Source: Candidatus Aerophobota bacterium (GTDB lineage: Bacteria > Aerophobota > Aerophobia > Aerophobales > B3-G15). Taken from it: DNA of 6,226 nucleotides. Shown piece after piece: positions 1-5,477 of the stretch. Each line of letters begins with the position of its first letter. Within the stretch, counting starts at the first letter, position 1. The notes beneath the pieces were generated by a model. It was not told where the DNA came from. It did not search any database and saw only the letters and a program-made list of their open reading frames with translations. The position numbers and the translations under genes are program-made. The stretch lies in NCBI GenBank assembly GCA_011372105.1, contig DRTT01000019.1:1-6226 (forward strand), given 5' to 3'.

Positions 1-119
1 AACTTCGCATTTATCCTGATGAAAAAGAAGGTGTAGCAGAGATTAGAATTTGGTATAAAGATATCCTTACCGATGTCTACCATGTTAAAAATTCCGATCT
101 AAATTTAGTGCACTTTTAA
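1..119 (+). CDS. Integrase/transposase, C-terminal fragment (cut by window start)
   Basis: An open frame enters from the left edge (first full codon at base 3), runs 38 codons and stops at TAA 117-119. The residues include YPDEKEG, EIRIWYKD and the ending KNSDLNLVHF. This beta-strand-rich tail resembles the C-terminal domain that follows the DDE (rve) core in transposases and integrases of the IS481/IS3-like type, where a line such as 'IRIWYK...V..VKNSDL..VHF' is common. The match is from memory and rests on a short stretch with no catalytic residues in view. It is the only gene on the plus strand and converges on the MscS-like gene, as expected for an inserted element. Whether the element is intact cannot be seen. 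An unrelated protein tail is possible. Confidence 0.5.
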   Translation, partial: LRIYPDEKEGVAEIRIWYKDILTDVYHVKNSDLNLVHF

Positions 120-180
120 AATTTAGCTAACAGTTTGAAATTTCTGGTTTAAAGAAAATCTCCTTGACATCTGTAAGGAC

Positions 181-230
181 TTTGTTGCCTTGCGTGAAAA
201 TTTTTCGGTAAAAACTTCACGCAAGCCAAA
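181..230. repeat. Strong inverted repeat / hairpin between convergent genes
   Basis: Perfect 10-bp arms CTTGCGTGAA (189-198) and TTCACGCAAG (216-225) enclose a second stem, TTTTT (201-205) with AAAAA (210-214), around a CGGT loop. A further outer TTTG/CAAA pairing (181-184 with 227-230) is possible. The arm begins about 17 nt after the stop of the MscS-like gene and about 60 nt after the transposase stop. Neither strand has a U-run directly after the stem, so this is not a textbook intrinsic terminator. It may act as a 3-prime transcript stabiliser or a non-canonical bidirectional terminator, or it may belong to the end of the mobile element. Confidence 0.6.
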
Positions 231-246
231 AGGAGAGGATTAAAGT

Positions 247-795
247 TTACTTTCTTGAAAAGTTGGAGGCAGTTCTTATCTGGCTGTTTGGAATGTAGTG
301 AAGAGTCCCCTCTGCATCTTCTATCACTGTTCTTCTTAAATTAAAATCTTTAACCTTTCCTTTCCTGCCTGCTATCTCAATCTCTTCTCCCACTCGATAC
401 TGGTCTTCAAGAAGTATAAAAATTCCCGATAAATAATCCTGAATTAAACTCCGAGCACCAAGACCCAAAGCAAGACCCACTACTCCGATACTTGCAAGGA
501 ACGGTCCAATATTCACTCCAACCTCAGGCAAAATGGTTACAACGGCAATCAGCCATATTACAGTCTTGAAAATTGAATAGGAGACATCTTGAAGGGTCTT
601 GAGCCTTTTTTCCTCCACTTCTATTTTAACTTCTTTAAACTTAAGTCCCCTCTCAAGAGAGGCTCTTAGATATTTTGAAATAAAAACTTTAACCATACGA
701 CAGACCACAAAAGCACCTATCAGAATAGCCCCAACTTTTATCCCGTGAACAAAAACCCATGTTGTTAAATTTGAAAGAAAATTTTGGAAAATCAT
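247..795 (-). CDS. Short MscS-family mechanosensitive ion channel lacking the C-terminal domain
   Basis: A 182-residue inner-membrane protein expected to open under membrane tension and release solutes during osmotic downshock. Hydrophobic segments lie at about 14-40 and 73-90, followed by the glycine/alanine-rich pore helix of MscS (about 94-127, including IGVVGLALGLGARSLIQDYL). The beta domain follows (GIFILLEDQYRVGEEIEI at 124-141, then GKVKDFNLRRTVI) and ends with IPNSQI...NFSR. Family members usually run about 270-290 residues and carry a further cytoplasmic alpha/beta cage domain. Here the stop falls two codons after the NFSR that closes the beta domain. ATG 795 is 12 bp after the galE stop with only a weak upstream GGA, so translation may be coupled to galE. 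It is probably the last gene of the galK-galE unit. The short form could be natural or a decayed 3-prime end beside a mobile element. Confidence 0.85.
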   Translation of the reverse strand: MIFQNFLSNLTTWVFVHGIKVGAILIGAFVVCRMVKVFISKYLRASLERGLKFKEVKIEVEEKRLKTLQDVSYSIFKTVIWLIAVVTILPEVGVNIGPFLASIGVVGLALGLGARSLIQDYLSGIFILLEDQYRVGEEIEIAGRKGKVKDFNLRRTVIEDAEGTLHYIPNSQIRTASNFSRK

Positions 796-807
796 CTTTT
801 GTATCCA

Positions 808-1770
808 CTAAAGAGAAGACTTTTTATTCATCCATTCCACTGTCTTTTTTAAACCCTCTTCAAGGGAAATTTTTGGCCTCCAGCCAAGCTCTTTTTCTGT
901 CTTGGAAAAATCAAGACAAATCCTTTTAACCTCTCCTTCTCTTGGCTGAGAGAAAGAAGGAGCTTTTTTAAAACCTGTAAGATGGGCTAACTTCTGATAC
1001 AGGCTATTTACAGAAACCTCCTTCCCTGCACCTATATTGTAAGCAAGATCATCAACAGAAAAAACATCTCTCTGATTTAATTCCTCCAGTCTGGAGGTTG
1101 CAAGAAGATTTGCCTCAACAACATCTGCAACAAAAACATAATCTCTTGTTTGTTTTCCATCTCCAAAGATAGTGGGAACCTTTCCCTCCAGCATTTTCCT
1201 GGAAAAAATAGCCACCACTCCCGCCTCCCCGAAAGGGTCCTGTCTTGGTCCATAAATATTGGCATACCTTAAACAGACATAATTAAGGCCGAAGACTTTT
1301 TTGTAAAAATAAAGATAAAGCTCTACCACAAACTTACTGATTCCGTAAGGTGAAAGGGGAAACTTAGGAGATATTTCTTTAACAGGAAGTTCTGAGGGCT
1401 CTCCATATATTGCACCACCTGAACTTATAAATATAAAATTTTTCACTCCAAATTTTACACAGTTTTGCAAAAGATTAAGACTTCCCAAAATGTTCTGTTC
1501 TGCATCAAAAAGAGGGTCTTCTACCGAAGCTCTCACATTTATCTGAGCAGCATGATGATTAACAAGATCAACCTTTTCTTTTTTAAAAATTTCCTCCATC
1601 TTTCTGTCTGTAATGCTCAGGTTATAGAATTTTGCTCGAGGATTGATCTGCTCTTTTTTTCCTGTAGAAAGATTGTCCACAACTATCACTTCCCAGCCTT
1701 CTCTCAGATACCCATCCACCACGTGAGAACCTATAAAACCTGCCCCACCTGTAACAAGAACTTTGCTCAT
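808..1770 (-). CDS. galE: UDP-glucose 4-epimerase-type NAD-dependent sugar epimerase
   Basis: A 320-residue cytoplasmic enzyme of the extended short-chain dehydrogenase family. It is predicted to interconvert UDP-galactose and UDP-glucose with bound NAD, the last Leloir step and a source of UDP-galactose for glycans. The Rossmann glycine motif GGAGFIG is at 8-14 and the acidic NAD-ribose contact is D32. The catalytic set is S117 (SSGGAIYG) with Y142-x3-K146 (YGISK). The line RYANIYGPRQDPFGEAGVVAIF (168-189) and the FGDGKQTRDYVFVADV motif match the Thermotoga-type GalE as I recall it. Full length for the family. The ATG start is supported by AGGAGAG seven bases upstream (1778-1784). It lies 30 bp after galK, which favours galactose epimerisation over the related UDP-GlcNAc or UDP-uronate activities, though these cannot be excluded from sequence alone. 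Confidence 0.88.
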   Translation of the reverse strand: MSKVLVTGGAGFIGSHVVDGYLREGWEVIVVDNLSTGKKEQINPRAKFYNLSITDRKMEEIFKKEKVDLVNHHAAQINVRASVEDPLFDAEQNILGSLNLLQNCVKFGVKNFIFISSGGAIYGEPSELPVKEISPKFPLSPYGISKFVVELYLYFYKKVFGLNYVCLRYANIYGPRQDPFGEAGVVAIFSRKMLEGKVPTIFGDGKQTRDYVFVADVVEANLLATSRLEELNQRDVFSVDDLAYNIGAGKEVSVNSLYQKLAHLTGFKKAPSFSQPREGEVKRICLDFSKTEKELGWRPKISLEEGLKKTVEWMNKKSSL

Positions 1771-1800
1771 TTACCGGCTCTCCTTTTTCCTAAAATTAAC

Positions 1801-2979
1801 TTAGCTTAGAATGGAACCTCTTTGATTCCTTGCTCCCTGACTTGTCCTCACTTCAAATATACCGGGAGCTTTTCCAAATTTACCAGAAAATTCTTTTTTT
1901 ACAACCTTTCGATAATAAGGCATATCTTCCTTAAACAAAAGATGTATGGTAGCCCCACCAAAGCCACCTCCTGTCATCCTTGCCCCTATAATCCCCTCTC
2001 TTTTTGCTATCTCCACAAGAAAATCAGTTTCTGGAGAAGTTACCTCATACAGGTCTTTTAAACTATAATGGGAAGAAAATAAAAGCTCTCCTATCTTTTT
2101 TACATCTTTCCTTTTTAGAGCCTCAACCATTTCTTCAACTCTTGCATTTTCCTCCAGAACATGTCTTACCCTTTTTCTTAAAAGCTGGGGAAGGAATTTT
2201 TCATATTTTCTAAAAAGCTTTATGGTTAAATCACGAAGGGAGGAAAGATTATGTATATAACCTTTTAAAAGCTTCACACTTTCCTCACATTCTTTCCTTC
2301 TTTTGTTGTACTCACTTGATGCTAAAAGATGCTTAACTTTTGTATCTATCACCAAAACCCCAATTTCTTTAAAGGGAAGGCTAATAAATTGATGACTTAA
2401 AGTGCGGGTATCAAGGAATAAAGCTTTACCTTTTTTTGCATAAAAGCAGACATACTGATCCATAATTCCACAATTTGCCCCAACAAACTCATTTTCTGCT
2501 CTCTGGCAAAGCCTTATAAGCTCAATTTCTGGTATCTCAAGATTATTTATCCTTGCAAGACCACAGGCCACAGCCATCTCAAGGGCTGCAGAGCTTGCAA
2601 GGCCAGCTCCTGTAGGAATATCACCATAAATTATACCTTCAAAGCCTGCGATTTTTAAGCCTTTTTTTTCAAACTCCCCCACCACTCCTTTGATATAATC
2701 GCTCCATCCTCCTTCTTTCTTTTTTTCTGATATATCATCAATTTTAAATTCCCTCAATTCGTTAAAATTCAAGGAACAAATCCGGCAGATTCTATCCTCT
2801 CTTTTCCTGACCAAAAAGTGAATATGACGGTTAATTCCAAAAGGCAAAACAAAGCCATCATTGTAGTCTGTATGTTCACCAATAAGATTTACTCTTCCTG
2901 GAGCTTTAAAATAAAAAGTGCTCTTGTTATTCCCAAATTGAGATTGGAAATTTATCAATAACCTATCCACAACCCTCAA
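1801..2979 (-). CDS. galK: Galactokinase
   Basis: A 392-residue cytoplasmic GHMP-superfamily kinase that phosphorylates alpha-D-galactose to galactose-1-phosphate with ATP, the entry step of the Leloir pathway. The galactokinase signature GRVNLIGEHTDYNDGFVLP is at 28-46, with R29, E35, H36 and D38 as expected catalytic or sugar contacts. The ATP loop GAGLASSAA is at 124-132. The catalytic-base Asp is D174 in CGIMDQYV, and SEYNKRR (222-228) is the conserved sugar-proximal segment. GHMP motif 3 is ARMTGGGFGGATI (333-345). Length is normal for bacteria (about 380-395). The start is TTG, the first possible start after two consecutive in-frame TAG codons, and GGAGGGG at 2988-2994 sits 8 bases before it. 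A GTG three codons later would be too far from that site. It follows the M24-like gene by 89 bp and precedes galE by 30 bp. No galT is in view. Confidence 0.95.
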   Translation of the reverse strand: MRVVDRLLINFQSQFGNNKSTFYFKAPGRVNLIGEHTDYNDGFVLPFGINRHIHFLVRKREDRICRICSLNFNELREFKIDDISEKKKEGGWSDYIKGVVGEFEKKGLKIAGFEGIIYGDIPTGAGLASSAALEMAVACGLARINNLEIPEIELIRLCQRAENEFVGANCGIMDQYVCFYAKKGKALFLDTRTLSHQFISLPFKEIGVLVIDTKVKHLLASSEYNKRRKECEESVKLLKGYIHNLSSLRDLTIKLFRKYEKFLPQLLRKRVRHVLEENARVEEMVEALKRKDVKKIGELLFSSHYSLKDLYEVTSPETDFLVEIAKREGIIGARMTGGGFGGATIHLLFKEDMPYYRKVVKKEFSGKFGKAPGIFEVRTSQGARNQRGSILS

Positions 2980-2987
2980 TCTTCCAA

Positions 2988-2994
2988 CCCCTCC
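2988..2994 (-). promoter_or_regulatory. Ribosome binding site that fixes the TTG start of galK
   Basis: GGAGGGG on the minus strand lies 8 bases before TTG 2979. The next in-frame alternative, GTG at 2970, would be 17 bases away. Two in-frame TAG codons upstream rule out a longer protein, so the rare TTG start is well supported. Confidence 0.75.
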
Positions 2995-3068
2995 AGGATT
3001 TTTCTACTAACTTTTCATTCAGGAGGTCTGGCAAAAATATGTTACCTCACTTTTTCCTCTATCCACAC

Positions 3069-4175
3069 TCAACATCTCAAAAGATCTGCTCTCTCAATTT
3101 TTTCTTCCTCCACCTCCACAATAGCCTTTGGCCAATCAGAAGTGGGAAAAGTCACATAGGAAAAGCCTTTCTCTCCAACAATTATGGTATCCTCACTTTT
3201 TGCCCCCTTTATAGAGGGGTTCCAGGCAAGTGGCATACTCTTTAAAATAACCTCCCTGCATCCTGGCATGGCAAGACACTCTCTTTCTCTATAGCCTGTT
3301 ATACCACCCTGGTGATGTGCCTTCCATTCCTCAGGGTAACCTGTCTCCTGGTAAGCTTTTATTCCCTTATTGAGCACGTCCTCCAGAGTCTTACCGGGTC
3401 TTGAATTTACAATCATTGTGGCATCAACAAAAAAAGCAGCTTTAAATCTTTCCTCCAGCCATCCGGGTACTTTCCCAAAATAAATGCATCTTGTAAGATT
3501 TACCACCTGACCTTTTTTTCTGGCACAAACAACAATCATAACATACTTTTCTATTCTTTTTTCCTTTGGCAGTGGATGGCGATAATTTAAAACCCTCTCA
3601 TCTGAACCTACCAGAAGAACAGAAGGGCTTATTCCTGAGGATAAAAGCTCTGCCTCCACCATACTGGCTACCTCAAGCTCCCTTTTTCCAGGTGAAATTT
3701 TCCGGCATACCTCCTCCACAATCTTTGTTGTATTCTCACCCAACCTTTTGTATCGCTCAATTTCCTGTGGGGTAAACTGGTAACGCAAACTGTTAAAATC
3801 ACAAGGTAAAAGCTCAAATCCGGGCAAAGGGGTATCTGTTTTAACCTTTTCAGGGTTAACTCCAAGTCTTTTAACCAATCCTGCAATGTCCTGTTGATAC
3901 CAGGGGTAGGAGACCTTTTTCACTCCTGAATTGATAATCTCTTCCTTTTCCAAACGGGGCATCTCAATATTGGAGGCTATAAGGTAGGTATCATAAGGGG
4001 TGAATAAAATACAGGCGCTACCGTCTTCACTTCCCTTGACTACCCTGTTATCTGCACCGCATGTTGCCCAGGCAAAATTATAATATTTACCCAATAAGAT
4101 GCCTTCAAAATGCTTGTTTTCAAGATAATTTAATATTCTTTCCCTCTTGATTTTATATTCCTGATAATCTTCCAT
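3069..4175 (-). CDS. Peptidase M24-fold (Xaa-Pro aminopeptidase-like) protein with degenerate metal site
   Basis: A 368-residue soluble protein, numbered from ATG 4175. An N-terminal creatinase/prolidase-like domain (about 1-125) is followed by a pita-bread M24 domain (about 135-355: TPQEIERYKRLGENT, then helices, VGSDERVLNYRHPLP, VVNLTRC, AHHQGGITGYRERE, MPLAWNPSIKGAKSEDTIIVGEKG). In active M24 enzymes five residues (D, D, H, E, E) hold two metal ions. By motif alignment the first Asp is V215, the second is N226 (NLTR for DxTR) and the first Glu is N319 (WNP for the usual xEP). Only a His (H287/H288) and the last Glu (E335) remain. Classical aminopeptidase activity is therefore doubtful, although the HHQGG, WNPSI and KSED motifs look purposefully conserved and I recall similar annotated M24 relatives. 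ATG 4175 is preferred over GTG 4181 because AAGGTG (4181-4186) is 5 bases upstream of the ATG and overlaps the GTG. It is the first gene after a predicted promoter and heads the galK-galE unit. Its function is unknown. Confidence 0.8.
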   Translation of the reverse strand: MEDYQEYKIKRERILNYLENKHFEGILLGKYYNFAWATCGADNRVVKGSEDGSACILFTPYDTYLIASNIEMPRLEKEEIINSGVKKVSYPWYQQDIAGLVKRLGVNPEKVKTDTPLPGFELLPCDFNSLRYQFTPQEIERYKRLGENTTKIVEEVCRKISPGKRELEVASMVEAELLSSGISPSVLLVGSDERVLNYRHPLPKEKRIEKYVMIVVCARKKGQVVNLTRCIYFGKVPGWLEERFKAAFFVDATMIVNSRPGKTLEDVLNKGIKAYQETGYPEEWKAHHQGGITGYRERECLAMPGCREVILKSMPLAWNPSIKGAKSEDTIIVGEKGFSYVTFPTSDWPKAIVEVEEEKIERADLLRC

Positions 4176-4200
4176 ATTCACACCTTATTTTTAATTCAAT

Positions 4201-4212
4201 GATATCGGTATT
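4201..4212. promoter_or_regulatory. Operator-like box 2
   Basis: GATATCGGTATT, an imperfect palindrome (8 of 12 positions symmetric), matches box 1 at 4257-4268 in 11 of 12 bases. The bases after it (ATTTA) also resemble those after box 1 (AATTTA). It lies in the predicted 5-prime leader of the M24-like/galK transcript, about 26 bp before the start codon. A repressor binding both boxes is inferred. No regulator gene is in the window. Confidence 0.4.
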
Positions 4213-4256
4213 ATTTACTTTTGTTATTTTACTTTTTTATAAAGGGCATCTTTTTT

Positions 4257-4268
4257 GATATCGATATT
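4257..4268. promoter_or_regulatory. Operator-like box 1, over the predicted transcription start
   Basis: GATATCGATATT contains the perfect 10-bp palindrome ATATCGATAT (4258-4267). It abuts the predicted -10 element (4270-4275) on its downstream side, so it would cover the transcription start, a typical repressor position. A near copy lies 56 bp further downstream. The binding protein is unknown. Confidence 0.45.
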
Positions 4269-4269
4269 A

Positions 4270-4297
4270 ATTTAACCCCCTTCTATCTTCTTGTCAA
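4270..4297 (-). promoter_or_regulatory. Candidate sigma70-type promoter for the M24-galK-galE-mscS unit
   Basis: On the minus strand a perfect -35 TTGACA (4297-4292) is followed after 16 bp by TTAAAT (4275-4270), 4 of 6 matches to TATAAT. A 17-bp spacing gives TAAATT with equal score. The predicted start near 4263 leaves a leader of roughly 85 nt before ATG 4175. The only long gap between minus-strand genes is here, which fits a promoter. Upstream, an imperfect palindrome CCGGTATACTGG (4351-4362) and two copies of AAAGGTAA (4311-4318, 4341-4348) could be regulator sites, but support for them is weak. I see no convincing terminator for the upstream dehydrogenase unit in this gap. Confidence 0.5.
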
Positions 4298-4403
4298 GAA
4301 AACCAATAAAAAAGGTAAACCTGCTTTAAAAGTCTCCGCTAAAGGTAATCCCGGTATACTGGAAGGATAAAGCCAGGAAGGTGGTACTGACCAGGGGTAA
4401 AAT

Positions 4404-5435
4404 TTAAGGTGCAAGGTTAATTAATACTTTAAGAACCTTTTCTTTTCTTTCTGTAATAAGGGAAAATGCCTTCTGGATATCTTCCAGCTTGAAATAATGC
4501 GTAACAAGAGAGCTTACCTCGATTTTTCTTTTCTGGATAAGGTCTAAAGCTTGGGTAAAGTCATCCCTTGTATACATCAGGCTTCCTATTATTTCAAGTT
4601 CCCTGTCCTGAACCAGGGAAAGGTCAACCTTTAATTTTCCCTCCGGCACTCCCACCACCATAATTTTTGTTCCCTTTCTTGCAACCTCCACAGCTTGAAA
4701 GATAGTCTCCTCAATCCCAACACAATCGTAAATAAGATCAATTCCATCCTTCCCATACTTTTCTTGAATAAAACTTACCACATTCTGAGAAGCCGGATTA
4801 ATAATTTCACTTGCTCCCAAATCCTTTGCCTTATCTAACCTGAAATCAATAAGGTCTGTCACAATAACCTCTCTTGCTCCTGCTAATTTTGCAACCTGCA
4901 AAGTTAAAAGACCTATTGTTCCTGCTCCTAAAATGACAACTCTGTCTCCTATTTTCTGCCCTGCTTTTCTAACAGCATGTAAAGCTACTGCCGTAGGCTC
5001 AGCAAGAGCTGCCTCTTCAAAGGATACCTCATGGGGCAGTTTTATCACCTTTTCCTCAGGAACTGCAATATACTCCGAAAAGGCACCATCATAACCAACA
5101 CACCCTATCACCTTTAAATTGGCACATATATTGTATCTTCCATGAAGGCAGTTGTAACATTTGCCACATACAATATTAGGCTCAACGGTCACTTTATCTC
5201 CCGGTGAAAAATTTTTTACACCATCACCCACCCTGTGAACAGTTCCTGAAAATTCATGACCTAAAACAATGGGAGGGTGAACAAAGGGGTGTTTTCCTTT
5301 ATAGGAATGAATATCTGAGCCACATATGCCACATACCTTTACCTTAATTAAAACCTCTTTTTCTCCTGCCTGCGGTATATCTACCTTCTCCAGCAAAATT
5401 TTTTCAGGTGCAACAAGCCTTGCTCGTAGCATCAT
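4404..5435 (-). CDS. Zinc-dependent medium-chain alcohol/polyol dehydrogenase (sorbitol/threonine dehydrogenase type)
   Basis: A 343-residue cytoplasmic MDR-superfamily enzyme that oxidises a secondary alcohol to a ketone, or the reverse, with NAD(H). Catalytic zinc residues are C38 (CGICGSD), H60-E61 (GHEFSG) and E146 (AEP). The structural zinc is held by C90, C93, C96 and C104 (CGKCYNCLHGRYNIC). The Rossmann motif GAGTIG is at 170-175, and D194 after the next strand favours NAD over NADP. Length is typical. The overall pattern fits the sorbitol, threonine and galactitol-phosphate dehydrogenase group. The substrate cannot be assigned, although the sugar genes nearby make a polyol plausible. 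AGGGAG (5440-5445) lies 4 bases before the first of two adjacent ATGs and 7 before the second (5432), so either may be used. It follows the Fe-dependent dehydrogenase by 42 bp and probably shares its transcript. Confidence 0.88.
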   Translation of the reverse strand: MMLRARLVAPEKILLEKVDIPQAGEKEVLIKVKVCGICGSDIHSYKGKHPFVHPPIVLGHEFSGTVHRVGDGVKNFSPGDKVTVEPNIVCGKCYNCLHGRYNICANLKVIGCVGYDGAFSEYIAVPEEKVIKLPHEVSFEEAALAEPTAVALHAVRKAGQKIGDRVVILGAGTIGLLTLQVAKLAGAREVIVTDLIDFRLDKAKDLGASEIINPASQNVVSFIQEKYGKDGIDLIYDCVGIEETIFQAVEVARKGTKIMVVGVPEGKLKVDLSLVQDRELEIIGSLMYTRDDFTQALDLIQKRKIEVSSLVTHYFKLEDIQKAFSLITERKEKVLKVLINLAP

Positions 5436-5477
5436 CTTTCTCCCTGAAATTCGGCAATTTTTTTAAAGATTTTTAAA

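Noticed and set aside
164..169. TTGACA on the plus strand between the transposase tail and the MscS-like gene.
   Set aside because: There is no -10-like sequence at 15-19 bp downstream and no plus-strand gene to drive.
1465..1809. Plus-strand 114-codon open frame.
   Set aside because: It is fully antisense to galE, with Cys/Phe/His-rich composition typical of a shadow frame.
3021..3245. Plus-strand 68-codon frame preceded by an AGGAGG-like sequence (3021-3026).
   Set aside because: Most of it lies antisense to the well-supported M24-like gene, the spacing to ATG 3039 is 12 bases, and the translation has no recognisable family or plausible composition.
4305..4328. AAAGCAGGTTTACCTTTTTT on the minus strand as an intrinsic terminator of the Zn-dehydrogenase unit.
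   Set aside because: The stem is only three G/C-containing pairs with an internal mismatch. The T-run is suggestive, but the hairpin is too weak to call.
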